DNA from: JAGIBJ01 sp032119795
GTDB taxonomy: Bacteria > Actinomycetota > Thermoleophilia > Solirubrobacterales > Solirubrobacteraceae
Direction: 5' to 3'
DNA length: 64,000 nt
Assembly (NCBI GenBank): GCA_032119795.1
Contig: JAUMFO010000008.1
Coordinates: 248,001 to 312,000 of the forward strand
Position 1 is the first letter of the stretch, and every line of letters begins with the position of its first letter. Under the pieces are notes generated by a model. It had not been told where the DNA came from. It ran no database searches and was given only the letters and a program-made list of their open reading frames with translations. The translations under genes and the position numbers were made by a program. This document shows, in pieces, positions 56,839 through 64,000 of the stretch.

Positions 56839-57176
56839 GCCGCCGCCTGAACCGGTTTCGCGCACTGCCACTCCTCGCCGAAGCTCCGCATCGCGGCAAC
56901 GATCGGCAGGAGGGCCTCGCCCATCGCCGTGAGTTCGTAGGGCGAGCTGGTGCCGGGCGTCGCTGGGCGCCACGCCTCGCGGTGCACGATGCCGGCAACT
57001 TCGAGGGTGCGGAGACGAGCGCTGAGCGTGCGCGGCGAGATGCCAGGGATCGCACGCTCGAGATCGCAGAAGCCCATCGGCCCCGGCTCAAGCTGCTCCA
57101 ACAGCTGCGGCGTCCACTTGGTGGCGATCACCTCGGCGGTACGGGCGACATGCTCGTGCTGATCCACAGCCCCCAT
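56835..57176 (-). CDS. HxlR-family transcriptional regulator
   Basis: 113 residues from ATG 57176; an upstream in-frame extension rich in Trp/Arg was rejected. HxlR winged helix: ATKWTPQLLEQLEPGPMGFCDLERAIPGISPRTLSARLRTLEVAGIVHREAWRPATPGTSSPYELTAMGEALLPIVAAMRSFGEEW. The Cys near residue 10 of redox-sensing HxlR proteins is absent (HVARTAEVIATKW), so the signal is unknown. Overlaps the Fur-like gene by 4 bp, implying joint transcription. Confidence 0.88.
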   Translation of the reverse strand: MGAVDQHEHVARTAEVIATKWTPQLLEQLEPGPMGFCDLERAIPGISPRTLSARLRTLEVAGIVHREAWRPATPGTSSPYELTAMGEALLPIVAAMRSFGEEWQCAKPVQAAA

Positions 57177-57255
57177 GGTACCGCCGCCTGAGGCGATCGC
57201 CCAGGGCGTCCACCTCCACCACCCCGGGCGACGCGCCATGCGCGCCGCAGCGTGC

Positions 57256-57924
57256 CTAGGCGTTCACGATCGGCCGCTCCTCGGCGGGCTGCACGATCAC
57301 CCAGCCGGTGCCCGCAAAGGCAAGCTGGAAGGACTCGCCCGATGCGCGACCGGTCATCGACTTGAACGCCTTGATGTCGGTCTTGAGGGTGGTCGTCACG
57401 CCGCCCGACCAGGCAACCGCCGCCTGCGCGTCGGCGAACGTCGGCGCCGACGCGACGTCGAGCAGCACGGGCGGACCGTCGGTCAGTAGCGCCACGTAGC
57501 CGGTCCCCTTGATCGTCGTGTTGAAGAGGCCGCCAGCCATCATTCCGGCCGCGCCACCCTTGACTCGCTCGACGTCCCAGGTCAGATCGGCGTCGAGCGC
57601 CAAGAGGGCACGGCCATTGACGGTGATCGTCTCGTTCTCGAGGTAGAGCAGGTGCACGTTCTTCCCGGCATCCGCGAGGAACACCTCGCCGGTGCCGCTC
57701 ATGCTCATCAGCGCCTGGCCTTCGCCGGTCATCGCCTTCTTGAGGAATTTGCCCATGCCACCGCCAACGTGCTCGAACGTGACGGTCCCCTGGTAGGCGA
57801 CCATCGAGCCCTGTTTGGCTTGGATCGAGCCCTGATCGAGTCTCACCTTGAGGAGATACGGGTTCTGAAGCGCGAACGCGTCCGTCGAGGTGGTCTCCTG
57901 GTAAGCGCCGAGTTCGGTGCGCAC
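57256..57924 (-). CDS. AIM24 (DUF124) family protein
   Basis: 222 residues from GTG 57924, with an AGGA site; longer frames upstream are Arg/Pro-rich and not coding. AIM24 features: NPYLLKVRLDQGSIQAKQGSMVAYQGTVTFEHVGGGMGKFLKKAMTGEGQALMSMSGTGEVFLADAGKNVHLLYLENETITVNGRALLALDADLTWDVERVKGGAAGMMAGGLFNTTIKGTGYVALLTDGPPVLL, the Gly-rich beta-helix-like repeats of the family. Bacterial members are of unknown function, often membrane- or stress-associated. Sits between hxlR and pilT on the same strand. Confidence 0.88.
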   Translation of the reverse strand: MRTELGAYQETTSTDAFALQNPYLLKVRLDQGSIQAKQGSMVAYQGTVTFEHVGGGMGKFLKKAMTGEGQALMSMSGTGEVFLADAGKNVHLLYLENETITVNGRALLALDADLTWDVERVKGGAAGMMAGGLFNTTIKGTGYVALLTDGPPVLLDVASAPTFADAQAAVAWSGGVTTTLKTDIKAFKSMTGRASGESFQLAFAGTGWVIVQPAEERPIVNA

Positions 57925-58042
57925 GCGAGGGTCCTGTCTGCCGTGGGTTTCCGTTCGCGCGGCCAAAGGCCACGCACGGCCAGCCTGCCACAGTCCGGCA
58001 GCGATTGCAGGCTTTTTCGCGGGCGCGCCTGAGCGCGCAGGC

Positions 58043-59659
58043 CTATCGGCCGGGCGGCGGCGCCTGCGAGGGCGCGGGCGTACCCGGGGCCTCAGCGCCA
58101 TAGGACGGCGGCGCGGCGTGCGCGGCCGGATCGCTGCCGTAGGCGGCGGTCGCAGGATCTGCGCCGTACGCTTGCGGCGCCGCGTAGGCGGCGGGCGCGA
58201 CAGGTGCGACAGGCGCGACGGGTGCAACAGGTGCAGCGCCGTAGGCAGCAGGGGTCGAAGGCGGCGCGCCGTAGGCAGCGGCGTCGCCCCCGTAGGCGGC
58301 GGCCTCGCCGTAGGCTGGCGCGGCTCCAGAGTAGGCAGCCGTCTCGGCGGAGGCGCCGTAGCTCGCCAGGCCACCCGAGTAGTCGGTCGCCGTGGCACCA
58401 CCGTAGGCCGGCGGCGCTTCGGCCATCGCATAACTCGCCATCCGGGCCTCTTCCTCGGGAGAGGCCACCGGAATGGCAGGAGCCGCGGGTGCGGTCGGCT
58501 TGCCAGCCGCGGCCTGCGGCGTCTCACCGGAGACGGAGGCGGCCTCGTCGACGTCGGCCATCGTCGTGCCCTTGCGGCCGTCCGCCGCGAGCAGAAGTTT
58601 CAGGTCGTGCGGGGTCGTCGAGGCGAGCATCGCCTCGTCGACGGTGATGCGGCCGGCCGAGAGGTGCGTGTACAGCGCCTGGTCGAAGGTCTGCATGCCG
58701 TAGTAGCCGCCCTCTTCGATGATCTCGCCCAGCCGACCGGTCTGATCCGGGTCCATGATCATGTCGCGCACGCGGCCGGTCATGCGCAGGATCTCGCAAA
58801 CGGCGACGCGGCCGCCGTCCTTGGACTTCACCAGGCGCTGGGAGATGATGCCCTTGAGCGTGCCGGCGATCATCGCGCGCACCTGCTGCTGCTGGTGCGG
58901 CGGGAAGAAGTCGATGATGCGGTTGATCGTCTCCGGCGCGTCGACGGTGTGCAGCGTCGAGAAGACGAGGTGGCCGGTCTCCGCAGCCGAGAGCGCAGTG
59001 TGCACCGTCTCGGTGTCGCGCATCTCGCCGACGAGGATCACGTCCGGGTCCTGGCGCAGGACGCGGCGCAACGCCTGACCGAACGACTTGGTGTCGAGGC
59101 CGACCTCGCGCTGGTTGACGACTGAGCGCTTGTCGGCGTGGACGAACTCGATCGGGTCCTCGATCGTGAGGACGTGCTTGCTCATCTCCTCGTTGATGTG
59201 GTTGATCATCGCCGCGAGGGTCGTCGACTTGCCGGAGCCGGTGGTGCCCGTCACGAGCACCATGCCGCGCTCTTCTTCGGCGAGTTCGCGGATGGCTTCC
59301 GGGAGCGAGAGCGTCGAGAGCGGGGAGATGTTCTCGGGGATGGCACGGGCGACGATCGAGATCGAGCCGCGCTGCATGAAGATGTTGAAGCGGTAGCGAC
59401 CGCTGCCGGGGATCGAGTACGAGAGGTCGACCTCGTGCTCGTCGGCGAATTCCTCGTACTTGGCCGGGTCGACGATCACCGCACGCGCGGCGTTGCGCGT
59501 GTCGTTGTTGGTGAGTGGCGGAGCACCGTCGAACGGCACGAGGTCGCCGTGCAGGCGCATCATCGGAGGCAGGCCGACCTTGAGGTGGAGGTCGGAGCCA
59601 CCCGACTCCACGAGCGCGCGGAGCGCCTGCTCGATGTTGAAATCGTCGTTGTCAGCCAT
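58043..59659 (-). CDS. pilT: Type IV pilus retraction ATPase PilT with long low-complexity tail
   Basis: 538 residues. PilT core (1-365): GSDLHLKVGLPPMMRLHGDL, RYRFNIFMQRGSISIVARAIP, Walker A VTGTTGSGKSTTLAAMI, Asp box HVLTIEDPIEFVH, Walker B DPDVILVGEMRDTETV, His box TGHLVFSTLHTVDAPETINRIIDFFP, and the AIRNLIRE-like end. The last 170 residues form a Tyr/Ala/Gly/Pro-rich tail with many AYG units and repeated APV tripeptides, absent from normal PilT (about 345-365). It drives pilus retraction for twitching. No other pilus gene is nearby. It has a sigma-28-like promoter (59668-59696). Confidence 0.92.
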   Translation of the reverse strand: MADNDDFNIEQALRALVESGGSDLHLKVGLPPMMRLHGDLVPFDGAPPLTNNDTRNAARAVIVDPAKYEEFADEHEVDLSYSIPGSGRYRFNIFMQRGSISIVARAIPENISPLSTLSLPEAIRELAEEERGMVLVTGTTGSGKSTTLAAMINHINEEMSKHVLTIEDPIEFVHADKRSVVNQREVGLDTKSFGQALRRVLRQDPDVILVGEMRDTETVHTALSAAETGHLVFSTLHTVDAPETINRIIDFFPPHQQQQVRAMIAGTLKGIISQRLVKSKDGGRVAVCEILRMTGRVRDMIMDPDQTGRLGEIIEEGGYYGMQTFDQALYTHLSAGRITVDEAMLASTTPHDLKLLLAADGRKGTTMADVDEAASVSGETPQAAAGKPTAPAAPAIPVASPEEEARMASYAMAEAPPAYGGATATDYSGGLASYGASAETAAYSGAAPAYGEAAAYGGDAAAYGAPPSTPAAYGAAPVAPVAPVAPVAPAAYAAPQAYGADPATAAYGSDPAAHAAPPSYGAEAPGTPAPSQAPPPGR

Positions 59660-59667
59660 CTCTGCTC

Positions 59668-59696
59668 AGAGTCGGCATGAAACCGGGTTGCCTTGA
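59668..59696 (-). promoter_or_regulatory. Sigma-28-like promoter upstream of pilT
   Basis: On the minus strand: TCAA (59696-59693), 17-nt spacer, CCGACTCT (59675-59668). It has the same -35 and CCGAC core as the flgF/flgG sites. The -10 ends 8 bp before the ATG, so the transcript would be nearly leaderless, as for flgF. Confidence 0.6.
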
Positions 59697-59831
59697 GGGA
59701 CGCGGCGCCCCGGCATGGACCTCCGGCGCCACCCCGTCGGGGGACGGCGTCCAGGCCCAGGCGCGCGGCTCCTCATCCGCGCTTGGTCCGGGGAACCGGC
59801 TGAGAGCGGGAAGGTGCGCAGGAGCCGCGCC

Positions 59832-61136
59832 TCAGGCTGTCGCGACGGTCAGCAGCGGCGACAAGTCGGCAACTCCGTCGCGGGCGACGATCAAGCCGTC
59901 CCGGATCTCGTAGAGGGCCACGCCTTCGAGCGTGCGTGACGACATACCGTTGACCCGGCCGCGCATCTTCCAACGCCAAGCGATGCGTTCGCCGTCGACC
60001 ACGGCATCGGTGACCTCCATGTGAAGCTCGGAGAACAGGTCTCGGACGCTGCGGACCGCGGCCGCGAAATCGTCGACCCCACCCAGGACCAACGAACCGT
60101 CCGGCGCGCGGAACCGATGAGCAGCACCAACGAACTCCGGCAGCCGTTCGAACTCCCCTGCGTTCCAGATGCGCTCGACGTAGCGCCGGACAACATCGAG
60201 CGGCTGCATCTCCTGCGCGTTTGCTGCCCTCCCACCCAGCGCACCGATCTGACTGATGCGCCGGACCAGACCGGGACCGCTCGCAGGCTCCAGCGGAGCC
60301 AGCGCGATCTCGTCCGCGTCGACCCAGCCCAGCGCGTCGTCCGGTGTGAGTCCGATGACGGCGATCTCACGCAGGATTCGCACCGAAACGACCCCGTCCT
60401 CAGCGCTCACGCCGGCTTGCGCGAGCATGGCGCGGTAATGCGGACGACCCAGGTGAGCCGCCAGCTGCTCGCCTGCAGCGAGAACGGCCGCGTCATCATC
60501 AGGGTCCGCGACGAGCCAGGGAACTCCCGCGACCACCCGCTGCCCTTGCCCGGCATCCCGCAGCCGACGCAACTGCGCCGGCGGGCAGAGCCAGGTGACC
60601 AGCGGCAGGCCTCGGCCACCAGCCACCCGAGCAGCTCCGGTTCGAAGCGCGCCGACGGCGAAGGCGATGTCCGAGGTGCCGCCGCCCACCTCGAGCGCAG
60701 CGGAGATCGCCTCGCCCGAATGGTCGACGCCACCATCGCGGACGAGCGACTGGACGACGTCGAGATAGTCCGCGAGATACCCCAGCCCCGAGGCGCCGGG
60801 AGGGGCCGCCAGCGGGCCAAGCGCCGCGGGGTCGCCCGCACCGATCCCGATCGTGACTCGCCCAGGAGCGGCCGTGGCCAGCGCGCGCGCCGTGCCGGCC
60901 AGCGCGACCGGCCCATAGAGAGACATGAGCGAGATCGCCGTGCCGAAGCGCAGACTCGGGTGGTGGGGCGCCACCGCCGCGAGAGCCGCGAGCGGATCGA
61001 TCCGCAGCGACTGCGTCAGCCACACGCCGGTCACGCCGGCGCCATCTGCGGCTCTCGCCACCGCCGCCAGCTCGCCCACGCTGCGCAGTTCGCGCGGGTG
61101 CAGGTAGCTGACCACCGGGGAGCTCACCAGCGCCAC
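59832..61136 (-). CDS. LLM-class (F420-type) oxidoreductase fused to a SnoaL-like domain
   Basis: 434 residues. Residues 1-300 are a luciferase-like monooxygenase fold: LHPRELRSVGELAAVARAADGAGVTGVWLTQSLRIDPLAALAAVAPHHPSLRFGTAISLMSLYGPVALAGTARALATAAPGRVTIGIGAGDP. Such proteins usually use F420 or FMN. Residues 312-420 are an NTF2/SnoaL-like domain: MQPLDVVRRYVERIWNAGEFERLPEFVGAAHRFRAPDGSLVLGGVDDFAAAVRSVRDLFSELHMEVTDAVVDGERIAWRWKMRGR. The fusion is unusual. It is the last gene of a five-gene overlapping operon (13-bp overlap with the acetyltransferase). Confidence 0.8.
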   Translation of the reverse strand: MALVSSPVVSYLHPRELRSVGELAAVARAADGAGVTGVWLTQSLRIDPLAALAAVAPHHPSLRFGTAISLMSLYGPVALAGTARALATAAPGRVTIGIGAGDPAALGPLAAPPGASGLGYLADYLDVVQSLVRDGGVDHSGEAISAALEVGGGTSDIAFAVGALRTGAARVAGGRGLPLVTWLCPPAQLRRLRDAGQGQRVVAGVPWLVADPDDDAAVLAAGEQLAAHLGRPHYRAMLAQAGVSAEDGVVSVRILREIAVIGLTPDDALGWVDADEIALAPLEPASGPGLVRRISQIGALGGRAANAQEMQPLDVVRRYVERIWNAGEFERLPEFVGAAHRFRAPDGSLVLGGVDDFAAAVRSVRDLFSELHMEVTDAVVDGERIAWRWKMRGRVNGMSSRTLEGVALYEIRDGLIVARDGVADLSPLLTVATA

Positions 61137-61642
61137 TCGTCCTTGAGGACGCCGAAGAGAAGCAGATCGACATACTCGCCGTTGACGGCGACGTGCCGGC
61201 GAAGCAGCCCCTCCTGCTCCACCCCGAGCTTCGCGAGGACCTGGCGCATCGCCGTGTTGAAGCCAGCAACGCGCCCGACGACCTTGCGCGCTCCCATCTG
61301 ATCGAACGCAGCTTGAATCACGACCCGGTGCGCCTCCGTACCAAGTCCGCGTCCTCGGGGGATCCCTGAACCCAGCGTGACCTCCACCTCGACAACGTCG
61401 CGGAACATCGGATCGCGCCGCCAGTTCGCCATGCCGACCAGGTCGTTGCCGAGGCGGAGCGTCCAGCAGGCGACGTCGTCGTCCTCGGTGGCGAGCTCGG
61501 CCATGGCCCGCAGGTCGTCGGCGCCGACCGGCTCCGGGGAGAGCAGATAAGGGATCAGGATCTGCTCGTCGGCAAGCCAGCGGCTGATCACCGCCAGATC
61601 CGCACCTGCAAGCGGCACCAGTTCGAGGGTTTGCGTCGTCAT
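61124..61642 (-). CDS. GNAT-family acetyltransferase (RimJ/RimL type)
   Basis: 172 residues from ATG 61642 (ATGA overlap with the gene upstream). GNAT blocks: LELVPLAGADLAVISRWLADEQILIPYLL, VEVEVTLGSGIPRGRGLGTEAHRVVIQAAFDQMGARKVVGRVAGFNTAMRQVLAKLGVEQEGLLRRHVAVNGEYVDLLLFGVL, where RGRGLGTEA is the acetyl-CoA loop. It transfers an acyl group to an amine; the substrate is unknown. The operon context suggests a tailoring role. Confidence 0.85.
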   Translation of the reverse strand: MTTQTLELVPLAGADLAVISRWLADEQILIPYLLSPEPVGADDLRAMAELATEDDDVACWTLRLGNDLVGMANWRRDPMFRDVVEVEVTLGSGIPRGRGLGTEAHRVVIQAAFDQMGARKVVGRVAGFNTAMRQVLAKLGVEQEGLLRRHVAVNGEYVDLLLFGVLKDEWRW

Positions 61643-62493
61643 GGTCGTGGCACTCCTGGTCTTCGAGCTTGTTCGGTGGCGCGGCAGAACGCTTCGCTGT
61701 CGTCGGCCCACAGGAAGACCGTGGTCACATCGACCGGCGCCGCGATCGGGCGAACCAGCCGCGTCGGTCGGCCGAGGTCGAGACGGACGTTCGTGCGGCC
61801 CCCCATCTGAAAGCGCACCTCGCGTCCGTCGACCAGGACTCCGCTGCGGTCCCCGTCGCGCCGTTCGAAGACCTGGACATCGACGACATCGGCTCCCCGG
61901 AGGCGGAGCAGGTGCAGCGCTGAGAAGCGCACGGCGATCTCCCCTCGGTGCACGCGATGGGGCAAGAGGACGAGTCCGGTGATGAAGCCGATGACCCAGA
62001 GCATCGCGTAGAGGCTCAGCAGCGTGAGCGTCCAACGCACGACTTCCGGCGCACCGGCCAGCAGGAGATGGACGATGACCAACTCGGCGAGCAGTGCGGG
62101 AAGCAGCGCGACGCCGAATGCAAGCTCCGACGAACCTCTCCGGTAGGCGAAGCGCACCTCTGCGCCCGCGCGCCGGTCGGCCCGCCGCTCGATGAGACCG
62201 GCAGGAAGGGCGCAGAGGATCCTCCACTCGGCAGCGAGCAGGCGCCGGGCGATCGGTGGGAGCAACACGCCCAGCAGGAACTCCCGGCGTGCGCCGCTGA
62301 CGCGCCAGGCGACGAGGGCGACCCCCAGCGTGAGCGACAGTTCGATGGCGAGCAACGCCGCGCCTGCTGCGACGCCGAATTCCTGCGCGAGCACCACGAA
62401 CGCGACGAGGGTGACGAGCCAGGTGTAGCGCCCGATCCGCATCACGAGTGGACGCGCGAGCACCCGGTCGAGTCGCTGGGCGGCCTCAGACAC
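61639..62493 (-). CDS. Four-helix membrane protein with C-terminal PH-like region
   Basis: 284 residues from GTG 62493, overlapping the upstream stop by 8 bp; a longer frame was rejected as it lies inside the flavoprotein gene. Two pairs of hydrophobic helices: YTWLVTLVAFVVLAQEFGVAAGAALLAIELSLTLGVALVAW and LAFGVALLPALLAELVIVHLLLAG with TLTLLSLYAMLWVIGFITGLVLL. The C-terminal 100 residues (VHRGEIAVRFSALHLLRLRGADVVDVQVFERRDGDRSGVLVDGREVRFQMGG) are beta-rich and resemble a small PH-like domain. Function unknown; possibly a transporter accessory or membrane scaffold for the operon. Confidence 0.7.
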   Translation of the reverse strand: MSEAAQRLDRVLARPLVMRIGRYTWLVTLVAFVVLAQEFGVAAGAALLAIELSLTLGVALVAWRVSGARREFLLGVLLPPIARRLLAAEWRILCALPAGLIERRADRRAGAEVRFAYRRGSSELAFGVALLPALLAELVIVHLLLAGAPEVVRWTLTLLSLYAMLWVIGFITGLVLLPHRVHRGEIAVRFSALHLLRLRGADVVDVQVFERRDGDRSGVLVDGREVRFQMGGRTNVRLDLGRPTRLVRPIAAPVDVTTVFLWADDSEAFCRATEQARRPGVPRP

Positions 62494-63061
62494 GCGCCAC
62501 TGCCGACACTGAGTCCGCGAGCGCCGCGAAGGCGGTCGGTCCATCGACCATCGCGCCAGGCGCGCTCGCGCCGCTTGCGCGAGACCGGCCGGTGCCCGGT
62601 CCGGCGATGTGCCATCCGTCGGCCTTCGCGGTCGACAGGTTGCGCGCCACCGCTGGCAGGTCGGCAACGTCGCCGGCGAGCGCCGGGCAGAGCAGGCGCG
62701 GGGCCGACGCGTTTCCGGCCACGGTCGAGGCGATGTCGTCCATCAGGCCGAGGGCGACCTTCGCGATGAAGTTCGCCGTCGCCGGGGCCACCAGCACGCG
62801 GTCGGCCCAAGCGTTGAGCTCCACATGCGCTGGCCAGTGCGCCGGCGCGCTGGCCTCGGTGAGAGCGGGCTCCCCGTCGGTGCTGAGGGCGGCTGGCGTC
62901 ACGAAGCGCTCAGCCGACCGGGTGAGCACTGACCGAAAGCTGCAGCCATGGTGGGTCGCTGCCCATTCGAGCCAGGCGGGAATCAGTGCGGCCGAGGCAG
63001 CGCCTGAGATCACCACCAACACCCGCGCGCCTTCGAGCCCGTGACGCTCGCGGCCGGTCAT
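62486..63061 (-). CDS. HFCD-family flavoprotein (cysteine decarboxylase/Dfp-like)
   Basis: 191 residues. FMN-binding Rossmann-like fold: RVLVVISGAASAALIPAWLEWA, VLTRSAERFVTPAALS, and HVELNAWADRVLVAPATANFIAKVALGLMDDIASTV with the active-site His of HVEL and the PATANF motif. Family members include phosphopantothenoylcysteine decarboxylase and the EpiD/MrsD/TvaF decarboxylases that oxidatively remove CO2 from C-terminal Cys of RiPPs. The ligase domain of CoaBC is absent, and the substrate-clamp region (LLCPALAGDVADLPAVARNLSTAKADGWHIAGPGTG) is short. Overlaps the phosphotransferase gene by 4 bp. Confidence 0.82.
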   Translation of the reverse strand: MTGRERHGLEGARVLVVISGAASAALIPAWLEWAATHHGCSFRSVLTRSAERFVTPAALSTDGEPALTEASAPAHWPAHVELNAWADRVLVAPATANFIAKVALGLMDDIASTVAGNASAPRLLCPALAGDVADLPAVARNLSTAKADGWHIAGPGTGRSRASGASAPGAMVDGPTAFAALADSVSAVARV

Positions 63062-63993
63062 CCGATCCCCAGGAGTTCTTCGGCGACGGCGAGATGGCCC
63101 TCGGCATGGTCGGCGTTCCAGCCGTAGTAGATCGTGAAGTCGAGAGCGTGTTCAACGATCTTGACGGTCGCCCAGGCCCGGAGATCCTCGGTCTCGATCC
63201 CCTGAGCTCCAGCGTGATCGCAGACGGCATCCAGCGAGCGTTCAACGGCTTCGGCGCCGAGCCCGCTGGCGGCGAACTCCATCAACTCGCCTGCAAACCA
63301 GCCCAAGTCGGCGACCACGGGCCCGAACCAATACCGGTGCCAGCCAACCACGGAGAAGTCGTCCACATCCCACAGCACATAGGCCGGGGAGAGACTCCCG
63401 TGGTTGAGCGTGCAATCGCGCGTGGCGGCGACGCGGTCGGCGAGCTGCCGGATTCGAGCGGTTGCGCTCGGGGCCGTCCGGAGCAGCGCGACCTGAAGCG
63501 ACGCGACCGCGGGCGGAAGGTGAGCGGCCGAACGCTGGCGGTCGACGAGCGCGGCGACCCGCGCCAGCCCCTCGTGCTCCAGGCGCGTGGCCAGCTCGGG
63601 CGCTCCGCGCAGACCAAGCCCGCGCTGGCCGAGTTCGGTGTGCCACCCAAGCAGCTCACCGACAACGGTCGGCAGTGTGGCGAGATCTCGCTCCTCGAGG
63701 ACGTCGTCGGCGAGCGAGCGCACGGCGACCACGTCATCCGACCACCAGGTCCCGTCGACGGACACCCAAGGACAGACCGCGTGCGCGTCGGCGCTCAGCA
63801 GCTGCTCGAGCAGCGGGGACGCAACCATCGACCGGCTTCGGGTTGCCGCCTGCGTACGTCGCTCGGCCCAGATGAGCGCTCCCCGCTCGCACGAGAATCC
63901 CGCGACGCACACCGCCGGGCCGTCGAGCCGCTGGAGCTCGGTGAGCCCGTGCGCGGCCGCAAGCTCAAGTTGTTCAGGATAGGTGATCGACAT
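63058..63993 (-). CDS. APH-like phosphotransferase family protein
   Basis: 311 residues. The kinase fold is seen mostly in the second half: CTLNHGSLSPAYVLWDVDDFSVVGWHRYWFGPVVADLGWFAGELMEFA, which corresponds to the HGDlhpgNvl...g..iDw......gp..aDLa.f pattern of aminoglycoside phosphotransferases. The catalytic Asp (HGD) reads HGS and the metal-binding Asn region is changed (PAYVLW), so activity may be lost or altered. First gene of the operon; ATG 63993 is 7 bp from the window edge, so promoter and any further upstream genes are not visible. Confidence 0.7.
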   Translation of the reverse strand: MSITYPEQLELAAAHGLTELQRLDGPAVCVAGFSCERGALIWAERRTQAATRSRSMVASPLLEQLLSADAHAVCPWVSVDGTWWSDDVVAVRSLADDVLEERDLATLPTVVGELLGWHTELGQRGLGLRGAPELATRLEHEGLARVAALVDRQRSAAHLPPAVASLQVALLRTAPSATARIRQLADRVAATRDCTLNHGSLSPAYVLWDVDDFSVVGWHRYWFGPVVADLGWFAGELMEFAASGLGAEAVERSLDAVCDHAGAQGIETEDLRAWATVKIVEHALDFTIYYGWNADHAEGHLAVAEELLGIG

Positions 63994-64000
63994 CGTGCTC

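Noticed and set aside
57925..58527. N-terminal extension of the AIM24 protein over the pilT tail
   Set aside because: The extension is pilT antisense-like P/R-rich sequence; GTG 57924 with AGGA and family homology defines the start.

Overview
The window is high-GC, gene-dense DNA that most resembles a motile, flagellated actinobacterium of the class Thermoleophilia (Solirubrobacterales/Patulibacter-like). That placement is an inference from gene content: a Gram-positive-type flagellar gene order with FliW/CsrA, FlbD and FlgF/FlgG in tandem; an Rpf-like lysozyme behind a c-di-AMP riboswitch; a DUF3052 protein; a Get3-like ATPase pair; an F420-type luciferase-like oxidoreductase; and a three-gene set like the mycobacterial methylglucose lipopolysaccharide genes. 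No rRNA, tRNA, CRISPR array or transposase was seen.

Layout. 1-852 (-): 5' part of a secreted protein. 1056-17879 (-): one long flagellar operon, flgB-flgC-fliE-fliF-fliG-fliH-fliI-fliJ-lytic transglycosylase-fliK-flgD-flg_new-flgE-flbD-fliM-fliY-methyltransferase-motA-motB-fliL-fliN. The membrane export genes fliOPQR/flhBA are absent. 18333-20592 (+): BenE-like transporter and AzlC/AzlD exporter. 20599-27001 (-): fliT-like, fliS, fliD, flaG-like, a large TPR-glycosyltransferase, an FlhB C-terminal-like protein and a second FliK-like protein. 27100-33619 (+): flgF, flgG, flgJ-type rod protein, flgN, flgK, flgL, fliW, csrA and flagellin. A 583-bp spacer with three 49-bp palindromic repeats closes the flagellar region.

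34203-42988: MeaB, a hexapeptide acyltransferase, an acylphosphatase fused to a degenerate LigD-type phosphoesterase domain, the riboswitch-controlled Rpf-like protein, a GT4-GH57-methyltransferase operon with a divergent second methyltransferase, and a stand-alone Lon N-domain protein. 43095-48061: two tandem ECF sigma/membrane-protein pairs, an orphan third membrane protein and a secreted fourth protein, all four sharing one exported domain with two conserved cysteines. 48427-54727: ParA-FtsZ operon, divergent Get3/ArsA-like pair, and a large unknown protein. 54858-59659: DUF3052, zinc-binding lipoprotein with Fur/Zur-like regulator, HxlR regulator, AIM24 protein and PilT. 59832-63993 (-): a tightly overlapping operon of APH-like phosphotransferase, HFCD flavoprotein, membrane protein, GNAT acetyltransferase and LLM-SnoaL fusion, reaching the right edge.

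How it works together. At least nine promoter-like sites of the form TCAA (or TCCA)-N16/17-CCGA (or GCGA), resembling sigma-28/FliA promoters, stand before flgE, flgB, fliS, the glycosyltransferase, fliK2, flgF, flgG, flagellin and, 41 kb from the nearest of these flagellar sites, pilT. This suggests one motility regulon that includes a candidate flagellin glycosyltransferase and a pilus-retraction ATPase. The repeated sigma/membrane units appear to be autoregulated from a shared GTCACA-type promoter and are the best candidate here for an undescribed system.
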